Source of the DNA: Glossina fuscipes | Lineage: Eukaryota > Arthropoda > Insecta > Diptera > Glossinidae | Length of the DNA stretch: 64,000 bases | Assembly: GCF_014805625.2 (NCBI RefSeq) | Contig: NW_023998432.1 | Location: 7,495,520-7,559,519, forward strand | Direction: 5' to 3' | In this document: positions 49,122-60,275 of the stretch, piece after piece | How positions within the stretch are numbered: position 1 is the stretch's first letter | Layout: each line of letters begins with the position of its first letter | The notes under the pieces: model-generated | The model's database searches: none | The model's input: only the letters and a program-made list of their open reading frames with translations | What the model was told of the DNA's origin: nothing | Position numbers and translations under genes: made by a program

Positions 49122-49163
<42 letters not shown>
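49121..49163. repeat. (TA)n microsatellite
   Basis: About 20 uninterrupted TA units. Confidence 0.95.
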
Positions 49164-49165
<2 letters not shown>

Positions 49166-51169
49166 GTACATATGAACACATTTGTTTACACGTCCAAGAG
49201 TGAAAACAATAACAACTATTCTAAATTCGGGATTGGTTTATGAATTTACATACGTGTGCATATTTTCAGTTAAAGAGCCTTGGTGTAGCTTTAGCTTTAT
49301 ATGCTATATTTGTAATATCGCTGGCGAAGTTTTCCTTTAATATGATTTTCATAATCTTACGCAGTGTCTGGTACTTGAACTTTAATAAGTTATGAATATA
49401 TGTTTACGAACACCCATTTATGTAGGATTATCCGTAAGAATTTTGCTTCTAACTTCAAATATCTAAATTCGATTTACCAGGAAGAATTAAATACCAAGAG
49501 CTTCCAAGATAATTCGAAAAATTAATACCATGGACTATTTGTGTATCTGTTACCATAAAGCAGCGCTGGTACATTATCATATATTTGATTACTTGCTCTT
49601 TCATTGTCACTATTTGCACGGGCAAAAGTTCTGTTAAACGTTTCTTGACATGACGTTATACTGTGGCCAACTTTTGCACAGCAAGAGAAAGTATACTTCT
49701 GTATTTTCAAGTGCGTATGATATACTAAACATAGGAGTATGTTATGTAATTTTTTTTTACTATTATATTGAAAAATTCGAATTCCTTGTATTTAAACGCT
49801 TCGATATTTTCTACAAGAATATGAAGAAATTTATGCAATTTTCCACGCCATCCTTGAAGTTCTGCATGAGGCGTGGTACTATTTATTTACCTTGACTGAT
49901 TCCCCAGAATGTATTTCAGCACTATACGTCACAATTTCTTTAATTCAAATATCATATGGCGGAAAAGATTATTATAATATAATTAGAACTAAGTCATATA
50001 TTCCTAAAAAGCTTTTGCTTAATTTTAAGTTACGTAGTTTGGATTACTTTTTATTTATCCGATTGCTATGCTTTGAAACGACGTGTGGTTGGGTCAAGAA
50101 TTTTGCCCTTCTGTAGAATAAGATAATAAATAGACTGTGTTCGCTTAATGCCTTGTAACGATCATACGTCCTTGAGCCCTTGTTTACTCATCATTTGTAG
50201 CGTGTCTATTATTTATTTTCAATTTAAAACCATATAACCGCCCTAATCATAGCTCCAAGTTCAAAAGCTTGAACAAAAAATCTTCATGCTACAATTTACG
50301 ACTGAGTAAGTACGCATTTACACCTGTTGCAACAAATAACTAAGAAGTGAAGTGAAGAAGTGGTGAAAACGTAGACGTCGATATTCACATAGGAGAACAC
50401 TACGTTAAAATTGGCTCCGATAATGGGACAGGTATATTATGAAATGTCCATGACAACGCAAGTAGACAAAGAGAGGAAGAGGTATTTTTTGTACAAATAT
50501 CTTGAAAAAATACGTTGTGAAGAATATTTGACTTTCTTAACTATGCGAGATTTTAATCTAGGCACATCCCGTGCTTTCATACAACGTAACAGCTATAGCG
50601 CAGAAGCGTCTTACTTATTTATTTCTTTTTATTTATTAATTAATTCGGCTACAAAACAAATCATTAGACGTATGTAAGCTAAAAGATACAAGACCAAAAA
50701 TGCAAAACCAAAAATTTCTTATAATGTAGAGCAGAATCTGTCTAAACACTAATTTAATACATGAGGATATGAGTTGGTGAATGAATGTGTGCTTTTAAAT
50801 AATAATAAATGAAGCAAAGTAAAACTGTTGTTGTAAAAAAGCTGACCAACTCTTCAATGTGCTTGCTGCGCTACCTAAATTTATATGTTTTCTGCTTACA
50901 CATCATTCAGCGCTAAGAGATGATATATTTGATAACAAAGAATAGAGAGTTTAAAATGTGAACGGATGTCTGACAACAGACGTGAAGAATATTTTTCTAC
51001 ATTAGCAGGAATTAAACAACATCCGTTGGATGCGACGAAAGAGATAACTAGTGAACCAGGCAGTTTTGAAGAATCCATGAAGATAATATTACTCGATAAG
51101 ATCGGTGAAGATTGATCCATATTTTAAAAATCCGTGATGGTAGTGCCATATAATAAGTTGCACTCTCAT
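49164..51169. other. Intronic sequence, nothing recognised
   Basis: The frames of 60-90 codons (for example 50411-50677) have no motif I can place. Confidence 0.4.
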
Positions 51170-52680
51170 TTAGCATCAGAGTGGAACGCGTAGCTCCCTA
51201 GCAATCCACCACGACAGACAGTGGCATGACAGGAATTTAAGGCAACCGAAACGGAAATTACTGAAAAACTCACTATAAATAACAGGCAAAGAACCATCAA
51301 TGTTTCCATAAATTAAGTCCCAATCAATGCCACACAAAAAATTCCTGAGATTACTGTTGGTCGTTTTAGAAAATAAACGCACTATTGCGTACGCAGCGTA
51401 TTATTGATTACGCAGCGTATTGTCTAAAAGACAACTTACGGCCAGCAACAGCGAACGATGATGACCACTTTCATGTCAAACAAAATAATTAGTGCGATAT
51501 AAAGGTAAATTATCACCGCAAAATACCAGGTTATTACTTACATTAAAAATGTTGTTCATTTGAAAAAGACCAAACCTATGAACTATATCGAAAAATGCAC
51601 TGCAAATCAATGCATAGGGTACATAGTATCCAAGGTCATGCTTGAAAATCCTCCAAACATTGGGCAGAAATTGGGCGAAATACAGCTGAAGGTACCCAAT
51701 GATAATGGTTTTGTGCAATCTGTCGCATCTAAAAATCTGAAAATTAGAACAGAGAATTTTGCCACCAAAAATCGCAATCTCAAGCCAGGTTTCAGTAAAT
51801 ACTACAGGGAAGTAGTAAGAGTTAACGGAACTAGAAAAAAGGTATTGATTAACTTTGTGTTGACAAAATATTGCTTACAATAATTAGCTATTGTTTTGAT
51901 TTTTGCCTGCTGTATTGGGTGCCCTAAAATCGCAAAAAGAATATTATTTGGACAGCGTACAAATTCTTTAATAAAAGTGTCCTGAGGACAAAAACTTAAC
52001 GGTGTTCAAGCAAAGTCTTCACTACTGTAATTTTAAAAGAAGCAATATCCCTCTGACGAAAGGAACCGGCCTTCTAAGTACTTCATTTCCGTACATCTTG
52101 TACAAATATCTTACTACTTATGTATTACTCAATCGCTTGCATTGGTTCGCTCACCTATAACTGCGGTATAAAAATAGATTTTCATGAAAGTGTAATCACT
52201 AATTGATGGGTGCAGATGCGAAGTCAGCAGCAGAGGTGCCTCAAAGGTTTGATAACTCTTCAACAACCGACAACCATTCAGTAGCTATTTAGCGCCTGGA
52301 ATCGGTACAAAATCAGCGCCGTTATCAGAGTTCAAATTAGGCAATCTTAGGTCAACATAAGTCTCAGCAGGTGGTTAGAGTGGTGACGAGAATCCACATT
52401 CTACATTATCGAACGTTAGCTATATGAGCGCTGAATTTGAATATGGTTTATCCAAATAACTAAACTTATTAAGTAGAGTTTCATAGGTAGTAAATTTTTC
52501 TATTAGGGCATCCAGATCCTTCCGCATTACGAAGAAACCAGTTTTCAGTTGTCCAAATAATTTGTAAAAATCTATATCCAGTTTTCTACGTTTAACACAA
52601 GACAAGCGTAGGATTCATCTGTGCAACCTTCAAACCTTCACATTTGATGCGCCCAAATCGCTCACATAGCCAGAAAACAA
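51170..52680 (-). pseudogene. CR1/Jockey-type LINE, copy C (ORF1 and endonuclease fragments)
   Basis: Minus strand, order ORF1 then ORF2. At about 52680-52600 a PHD-like zinc-finger remnant reads CERFGRIKCEGLKVAQM, followed at 52605-52420 by SCVKRRKLDIDFYKLFGQLK and a helical stretch DALIEKFTTYETLLNKF. At 51718-51476 the endonuclease reads FFDIVHRFGLFQMNNIF and VFCGDNLPLYRTN. At 51382-51176 the linker before RT reads NFLCGIDWDLIYGNIDGS and WWIARELRV. No RT follows. Several deletions are needed to bring these parts so close. It is more diverged from copies A and B than they are from each other; the endonuclease may belong to a related family. Confidence 0.7.
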
Positions 52681-54289
52681 TAAGTCGATCATTCTCAGGA
52701 TCAGATTTAACCACACATTCCTCAAACAGATGCTCGATTATCTCATAAAATTATCCGATTAACGAGAAATTGGTTTAGAAGTCGGTTACTTTGAGGGTAT
52801 TCTTATTGCACGAAACTTCAAGAACCTTTACATGCCTATTTAAAGTGCAGTAATCCGAAAAATAAAAAGTAATCCAAACTACGTACGATTAAGGACACGA
52901 TTTTAATACTTTAAGAATATATTAATTTAATTATTAATTCTAATTATATTATAATAATTTAAAATTCTTCTAGCAAACAAGGCATGTTAAATAAATACGT
53001 AGGACTTGTGCACTATCTCAAGAGTGGTGTGGAAAACTACATAAAATATGTTAAACACATTTCTATAAAAACATATTATACTAAATAAAGATATTTTATT
53101 CCTCCAACGGAAATTCTTTTAATTATGAAAATTTTTTCATGTTTTTATAGCAAATATTCACTGAAATTTATTAAAACATTTAAATGCAATGAAAAAGAAT
53201 TTTTGAATATGAGCTGAGAGGTGCAAATAAAATTTGGGACGAAAATAAATTGGATTTGCTAACTCGTCTTTTGAGTTTTTTTTTTTTTTTTTATCGACTG
53301 CCGTGTACAGCATAGCGTTATCACTTAAAAACATATAAGAATGCATGTCCTCATACACTGCATTGTAAACAATTGATACAGTGGGACATAGTACAAAGAA
53401 ATATTTAAAAGATTTTTTTGCTAACACAAACAATGAGAATGAAAAAGCAAGCAGTCAAATGGTTTTAATGTAACATCGAATGTATTGTACTTCTGTTACA
53501 ATAACCGAAACAAAAAAATGTTTAAGATACACACGCCCTTTAGTTTATAGATTACCTTGAGTTCTCTTGGTACTTAGTTAGTCTGGTTTCCTGCGAGAAG
53601 AACGCTATTACTTATTTATGTGTTTGTATAAATATATGCACAGCTGGAGATGTAAGTATTAGAATCGCTGTAAAATTTAAAACATCCACACATACATTTA
53701 TCTATATGTAACTTCCATTATTGTGTTACCGTCTTGAACGTAATCAATAAAAACAAGTAAGAATATTTTACACCCATTGCTGTTATCCTAATAAATAACA
53801 AAAATTCAAGTTTTCATATTCCTAATTATTGGATGGGCGTATTGGTGGGCGTTGGTATGTGTACATAGTGTGCATTGTAATTTATGAACAACGAGCAAAA
53901 AGCACGGAAAACAAAAGGTGTTTTCGGTTTGTATTGTACAGCTGTGTGTGGACGTTGTAGAAGTATGCTTTGAAGAGTTTTAGGCGTTTTCAAATTCATT
54001 TGCAAATTTCTGAGCGATATCTTCGCGAACAGAGAAACAGAGACGCTTCAAAGCCCGTTTTTCTATAGGTGCTATAGCATTGCCTACAGAATATGCGTTA
54101 AAATTTTTGTAAATTTATTTGCTGTAGTTTGTGAACAATGGACCCCAACCCCAAATTTTTATTTCTTTTGGAACACATAGGTTTTCGCAGTTTACGTGGT
54201 ACAGGTCTATATGTTGGTATAGGTCTATTTCTTTACTGATTTGTTCTATCTTCAACATCAACTTGCGTTCAAGAACTTTCAATGTTCCA
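52681..54289. other. Intronic sequence, nothing recognised
   Basis: A T run is at 53278-53292; the frame at 53158-53433 crosses it and is not a gene. Confidence 0.4.
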
Positions 54290-54450
54290 GCCAAATTTGA
54301 AAGCAATAGGTACATTTTCAAGGTCAGGAAAATGTTTTCAACAGACATTGCACAGACGGACATGCTCAAATCGATTTAGAATTTGATACTGATCAAAAAC
54401 ATATATACTTTGCGGAGTCTCTCAAGTTCCCTTTTGGGCGTTGGGCTTTG
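54270..54450 (+). repeat. Second copy of the ACAGACGGACATGCT repeat module
   Basis: Matches the order seen at 24392-24470: GCACAGACGGACATGCTCAA, GATTTAGAATTTGATACTGA and then a TTTGCGGAGTCTCT segment. Both copies are in the same orientation and both are followed by a short CT..TGGGCGT string. Confidence 0.5.
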
Positions 54451-55289
54451 ACAAATTAATCATCTCATCACCATTCGGTGATGGGCTCAAAAAACCATTT
54501 GCATCATGAAATGTAAATTTAAAAATGATAGAATATTTTTTGCTTCTTCTTTTGGCTTTCCTTGAATTGGACGAAGCGATTTCTTGTCAAAGTGATCGAA
54601 GGATCCTAGTTGTGAAATCAATCTTTATTCACGATCAGAGGGAAAACTTCGATAAGTATTCTATTTTGAATTTAACTTAAAAACTTTTGCTGAAAATCGC
54701 TCTTCGTCGGATCCCTTTTGATTAATCCCTTATTCAAAATATGAAAGATATGTTCAACATAAATGCCCATGAGCTCAGAAATTCTCCCTCGATATATGTT
54801 TTTATTGAACTTCAAAAAAGCTTTATTAAGCTTAAAAAGGATTTTTCCCTATCATACACTGAAGTTTGAAGAGGGAACTTCTATCTGTAAATGATTTTCA
54901 GTATATTTCGTTTAAAGATTAATACTAATACTTGTGTTTAAGCGGAGAATGACATTTTGAAACTTGGCAGATTATATAGCATTTCATTAAGCACAGCCCA
55001 TGTATATATATATATACTTATATATACGATACATACTATTGTCTTTTAAGAACTTTAGAATATGTTTTAAAATTTATTATTTTAGTTAAGAAACACAATC
55101 CAATCAAAAATGAACTTAACTCCTTTTTGTTAATGACTACATCCGAACAAAATATTTTAGAGAAAAATAACGCTTTTGTGGGTTTTCTTGTGTTAAGAAA
55201 TAAAAAAAATTTAACTCAATAGATGTTCGTAGAAATATAGGCAGCGTCAATAGAGTTCGAAACACTTCTAGAAAAAGAATATTTGAAAA
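54451..55289. other. Intronic sequence, nothing recognised
   Basis: A/T-rich; a TA run is at 55002-55014. Confidence 0.4.
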
Positions 55290-55420
55290 CGTCCACGAAT
55301 TTTTATAATGCTGGATTCAAATCTCAAGAGTGGTAGAGTTTTCAATAAAGCCAAAAGTCTTAGATGGTTGTGCTTTAAAACTTTAGTCTTAAAATCTAAT
55401 TCTCTACCTAAATTAATTAC
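55290..55420 (+). repeat. tRNA-derived SINE-like repeat, diverged copy
   Basis: GGATTCAAATCTCAAGAGTG, then GGTAGAGTTTTCAATAAAGC and AGTCTTAGATGGTTGTGCTT, correspond base for base over most positions to the minus-strand repeat at 4384-4570. The B-box is degraded (GGATTCAAATC). Confidence 0.6.
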
Positions 55421-56697
55421 AGCAGTAAGCACATAACGCTGGAAATGTGTTATAATAAAAAATATTTAAAAAAAAGTGTTGTGACAAAAAACATGTTTGT
55501 AGGACGTCATCATATTGAAACGCAATTTTTAAAAACGGCACGCAGCAACTCAACTCCAATAACTTTCATTTTTTCCATTTGATCTTTTTACAGTATCTTT
55601 TAAACGACGTTCTCTGCAGGGTATTTTCGATAAGTTGAACTTTTCATTTAACGACTTGCCAATCAGACAAAATTCAATGTTTTTTTTAAAAAACCCCTAC
55701 ATGATTCTTTAGATAATAGATATTTCGATTAAATAATTTTTTTTTTAAATTTGAAACTGTCATACTGGGTGTCGCAGAGCCCCCGACATTGGAAATGCCC
55801 CGTTGGAATGGCTTTAATATTGCGATTTTTTAATATTTTTCCATGAGAATTTTTTTTTTTTATACTTAAACATACGTCTGACAACCTCCCAGAATATTAC
55901 AGTTCTGCTACCTTTCCTTTCATCCAACAAAATTATCAAAAAAACCCTTTTTTAGGCTCTTGCTATGGTTTTCCCTCTTAATGCACAAAACAAAGTCTTT
56001 ACTACATTTGCTAATTTTTATATGGAATGTAGATTCCAAATGAATTGGGTTTATTTACAAACAATGCATCCCAAGCATACTTAACGTGAATTAATTGCGT
56101 TTAATTGATTAACGCCTGTTTACCTTGAAGCCAACTCTTTCTTCCATATGGTGAAGCAGTGCTTTAATACCGTGTAATTATTTCGCACTTGCTAGAATTT
56201 CTTTACTTGACACACTAGATCGTGATCTTACATCCTCTTTGTTTTTAATTTACCTACTTAATAACTCCATTAGCAATCCAATTTTTTATCTAACTATATG
56301 AATACCTCTTACTCTCTTTTATAATTTGATAGACCTAAGGGAAGCTATTGAAAGATATCGATGAACTTTTACTTTTCTTATCGACTCATCTTATTTAATT
56401 ATACAGTATCTTTATATACAGCACTTGACTGAGACGACTTGCAACGACTTAAAAAAAAACGCATAAATTTTTTTGCACTTCCCGAAAGTTTGAAAATCAA
56501 TGAAAGGAAATTAGAATTCTGCAAAGATACTTTGAGTATTAATGTAAGATGGAACATTTCGCAATTATTATTGAAAGCTTTTTGTTATCAATTTTTTCAA
56601 AAACTTGACTAAAATTTAACTAAACCAACCACGGAGCTAGAACTAAAAAATTTACCTCATATAATTTAATTTTTAATACGATTCGATATTTATGTAA
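55421..56697. other. Intronic sequence, nothing recognised
   Basis: No coding similarity. A G/C-richer patch at 55768-55802 (CAGAGCCCCCGACATTGG) stands out from the A/T-rich background but I cannot assign it. Confidence 0.4.
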
Positions 56698-57858
56698 TAG
56701 GTGCGTGCATATATTTGACCAGCGACATCTGTTGGTGAAAATGATAAAGCATAGTATTAAAGTATACAACGGTTACATTCGATGATTTTGTCTTTTTTCT
56801 GCATAAAATAGCAGTGTTCCATTTAGTATTATTGAGTTATTCAGTATACGCAAATGCTAATCATGAAACGCTCAACATTGCGTTTTCCACCTTCATCACT
56901 TTTGTTGTCTAATTCGAAGAAATCTGCTGCCGAAGCCCACTAAACACGTTCAAAAGCTTATGGCGGTGCTCCGCCATCATATCCCAATCGTCGATTTTGA
57001 TTTCAACGCTTTAAAAGTCGTGATTTTAATGTCAATGACAAGGGACGGCCTGGACGACCAAAGAAATTACAAGACTTATGAATTACAAGACTTATTAGAG
57101 AACCCAGCTCAAGCACTTATAGAACAATGGGACATTTTAGCAGTTGATGAATCAATTGTTTCTAAATATTTACATGCGCTGGGAAAGATCAAAAAGGAGA
57201 GGAAATTGTTACCATACGAATTGCCTGAAAATGCTCTTTCAAATCAACCCAACGCCGCGGTTCCATTGCTTATCAAAAAAATTAGAAAAGTTTTCTGTGA
57301 CGATGAAAATTGGATCCACTACGACAATGCCAAATTGCAAAAAGTTATGGGTTAGTCGAAGAAAGCCATTCACATCGCCACCGAAGTGGAATTCCTGGCC
57401 ATAAAGTGTTGCTGGCATATGGTGAGTAGTGCATTATGGGCTGCTAAAACTGAATCAAACTGTTACGGCAGACGTCTGCCGCTATGGAAAAATTGAATGC
57501 CGCATTTTTGTAAAAGAGACTAGCAATAGAAGTTAACTCACGCAAAGTCATCCGCTTGCATGACAACGTCCGGCCACACATTGCAAGAGTTGCCGAGGAT
57601 ACACTGTTCCACTCGAATAAGAGGTTCTGCCGCACGCAGCCTACTCAATAGACGCAGCACCTTCTCATTACCACCAATGCTGAAAAAGTGGAGAAAGGAG
57701 TCAACGTTCTTTGGATACGATATCCCCATTTTACCAAAAAGGTGGGGAAAAGTCGTACAAAATGATGGAAAACATTTTGATTAATATGTACGTACCAATT
57801 TTTATCCGTAAATTCCTTTTCCAAATGAACAAATGATCAAAATACATCCAAGCACCTA
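56698..57858 (+). mobile_element. mariner element with both ends, inactive
   Basis: The left end, TA then GGTGCGTGCATATATTTGAC, starts at 56698. The right end, read inward on the minus strand from 57858, is TA then GGTGCTTGGATGTATTTTGA. They match at most positions over about 25 bases and both sit at TA, the mariner target. The span of 1161 bases is slightly short for a mariner. The transposase between is described separately. Confidence 0.85.
56960..57783 (+). pseudogene. mariner transposase, third catalytic Asp lost
   Basis: The helix-turn-helix half reads HHIPIVDFDFNALKVVILM and YELQDLLENPAQALIEQ; the first catalytic Asp lies in CDDENWIHYDN (about 57297), equivalent to the usual TGDEKW. 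After a stop at 57353 and frameshifts, LHDNVRPHIARVAEDTLFHS at 57553-57612 holds the second Asp. The third Asp motif, usually HPPYSPDLAPSDYH, reads LPHAAYSIDAAPSHYHQC around 57628-57680, with His (codon at 57666) in place of the catalytic Asp. The C-terminus LPKRWGKVVQNDGKHFD and its stop at 57783 are intact. Stops, shifts and the D-to-H change make it inactive. Confidence 0.88.
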
Positions 57859-59542
57859 ATGATTAATAAGAAAGTTATATATATATATAAATATTTAAAT
57901 TTAATATTAATAAATTTCGACGCATTATGTCTCTGAGGTGACGTAGCCGAATTTTTTATTTTCGTGCACTTATTGCAGAATAAAATGTGAGTGAAAATTT
58001 TGATCTATATCACCATATAAAAGAACAAACGGTGGTGTTGTCTCCTTAATATATGCTGCCAATATAACGGTGTAAGAAATTCGGCAGCGTATCTATCCAT
58101 AACGTCTCGGAGCTATCTTGAATATCTTATTATTATACTACGCACAACAGAAAGCCCAAATTGTATAAATGTCATCACATACCTTTCGCTAATTTTACTA
58201 TAAAAAACGTGTTTGCTTCTGTGCGCTTCATCAAAATTTTTAAAATTGTCAAGCCAATCACAATTTTCAGAAATTGTGAATTGCACACGCGAATTAAAAT
58301 GCGCAAATTGATTAATAAAAATTTTTTTATATTCCAATTAGCACACAGCATCATATGCTTGTTGAGTAAGACGTCATATTTTACAATAGTGATGGCTTGA
58401 AAGTAAAGCAAGGAAGCCTAATAAAAGAAGCTTTTCCTATTACAAATATGACTTTTCGAAGAAATCTTAAGGACAGGACATGGTCTGGTCCACAAATAAA
58501 TTTATCAAAATTAATTTTTTATCAAAGAACTCATTATTCCTAATTAAATACAAAAATTAAGCGTTATTACCATAGAAATTGTCATACCATACATTTCAAA
58601 AGAACGCTTTGTGGAAAGAGAAATTTAGCACAATAAGTTTATTTGTTAAAGCGCTATTGTGCTTCATTTTTATCGCAAAATGCTAAATCAAGACTTACCT
58701 TTGAAAAAATAATTATATAGAAAAGTGGTCCAGATTTTCTAGATAGGCTTGGCGCGCCCGGAAAGAGTTTCTCACATGTTTTGGCAAAAATATTAAAAGT
58801 TACAAATGTTTTTAATCTTACAATTTTTCATTTTCCAAAGCAAAATGATGCGGGGGGAGCGACATTAAAAGTAATTCAAATTCATTAAGGAGCGATGTGG
58901 GACCAAAATATATCAATAGACAAAATTGCATCAAATTATCTCGAAAATTTCGATTAACACATTAAACATAATATTATATAGACGGACATTAATGGTAAAA
59001 ATGAGCAGAACAAATTAAATTCAGAAAGTGATTTTACATCAATTGGTATGATTAATTGTGTCTCACATCAAATTAATACACCGTGCACTATAAATGGTAT
59101 AGAATTTAAAATTCTATAGTCGATATAAGTGCTGTATTGAAAATAGACTTCGTTGATAATAGATAATGGATAAAAGATAGTAAATAAATATAATGTATAA
59201 TGAATACAATAATAAATATTAAAAAGTAATGGACAGTTTAAGCAAGACCATGCCTATTTATACGACGCATCGGAATAAAGAACTGTGCCATGTTCGCTAA
59301 GTATTGGAAGTTCACTGATGCGAACAATTCTTATCTTGACTCTTTCGATACAAATGTGAAACTGGAAAATGATATGAAGAAAGCATCCAAGTCGTTAATT
59401 TACAGTTCCCGGTTACGCGCAAAATATTGAAATTGCGGCAATTCCTACTTGTATACTACAATACAGTACGCTGAAACTAATTTCAGAACCAAATGCGAAT
59501 TTTAATGTTTTATTTCACATTTTCTAAATTACAAAATTTCAG
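57859..59542. other. Distal end of the 46.8 kb acj6 intron
   Basis: No gene or element recognised. It ends in TTTCTAAATTACAAAATTTCAG, the acceptor for exon 59543. Confidence 0.5.
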
Positions 59543-59720
59543 ATGCATCATTCCATGGACCAGTTAGACATGCTTGATCCAACAGGCTCTATGACAACAC
59601 TTGCTCCCATTTCAGAAACTCCCCTAACACCTACGCATCAACATTTGCATGGATCTTACCATGGCATGAACCATATGATGAGTCATCATCATCCGGGAAG
59701 TTTAAGCGGACATTCTGCTG
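59543..59720 (+). CDS. acj6: acj6 exon before the POU-specific domain
   Basis: A 178-base exon entering in phase 0 and leaving after one base of a Gly codon. It reads MHHSMDQLDMLDPTGSMTTL, APISETPLTPTHQHLHGSYH and a His-rich MNHMMSHHHPGSLSGHS. This is the region between the POU-IV box and the POU domain in Acj6. The donor is GTATGC at 59721. The first codon is ATG, so any transcript starting inside the long intron could begin translation here and still make the full POU domain. The reading frame continues open into the next intron to 59755 and that part is not coding. Confidence 0.96.
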
Positions 59721-59832
59721 GTATGCTTTTCGCATTTGCTTCAAAAACTAAATAACTTATTCGTATATACATTGTTCGTTACGGGCTCATCTACGTACGC
59801 CTTTACGGGCGCACCTGTTTCCATTCATATAG
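59721..59832 (+). other. acj6 intron, 112 bases
   Basis: GTATGC donor, acceptor CATATAG at 59826-59832. Phase 1. The splice regenerates a Gly codon (G plus GA). Confidence 0.92.
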
Positions 59833-59973
59833 GACATCACACCCACTCTGCGGTACATCATCCAGTGATAACAGCAGCTGTAGCAGCAGCTGGACTTCAT
59901 CCAGACACCGATACGGACCCCAGGGAATTGGAGGCTTTTGCGGAGCGATTTAAGCAACGGCGAATAAAATTAG
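59833..59973 (+). CDS. acj6: acj6 exon, start of the POU-specific domain
   Basis: A 141-base exon, phase 1 in and phase 1 out. It reads HHTHSAVHHPVITAAVAAAG, then LHPDTDTDPRELEAFAERFK and QRRIKLG. The POU-specific domain begins at about DTDPRELEAFAERF; its first helix lies here. The His/Ala-rich stretch before it is conserved in Acj6. The donor GTAAAG is at 59974. Conservation with the fly protein is essentially complete across the domain, as expected for a DNA-binding fold under strong constraint. Confidence 0.97.
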
Positions 59974-60043
59974 GTAAAGGTCTTGAGAAATAATGATAAG
60001 AGGTAAATAAGTGTATCAGTTTGTCTCAATATCCCAAGAACAG
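59974..60043 (+). other. acj6 intron, 70 bases
   Basis: Short fly-type intron, donor GTAAAG, acceptor CAAGAACAG. Phase 1; the join restores a Gly codon between KL and VTQAD. Confidence 0.94.
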
Positions 60044-60275
60044 GTGTGACTCAAGCCGATGTGGGAAAGGCATTGGCCAATTTGAAACTACCCGGCGTGG
60101 GGGCATTATCGCAAAGTACAATCTGCCGATTCGAAAGTCTAACGCTATCGCACAATAACATGATTGCGCTAAAACCTATCTTACAAGCCTGGCTTGAAGA
60201 GGCGGAAGCCCAAGCCAAAAATAAAAGAAGAGATCCTGACGCTCCAAGTGTACTTCCTGCAGGCGAAAAGAAAAG
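60044..60275 (+). CDS. acj6: acj6 exon, rest of the POU-specific domain and linker
   Basis: A 232-base exon, phase 1 in, ending after two bases of a codon. It reads [60 protein letters not shown] and the linker [16 protein letters not shown]. The DNA recognition helix of the POU-specific domain is at [12 protein letters not shown]. The exon ends at AAAAG with donor GTAGAC at 60276, exactly where the homeodomain basic arm begins. In Drosophila this junction is the site of the known I-POU/Acj6 alternative splice that adds or removes two basic residues through alternative acceptors in the next exon. That exon is not in the window. Confidence 0.97.

Noticed and set aside
51560..51883. 107-codon + strand frame
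   Set aside because: It is antisense to the LINE copy C endonuclease (FFDIVHRFGLFQMNNIF on the minus strand), which explains its openness.
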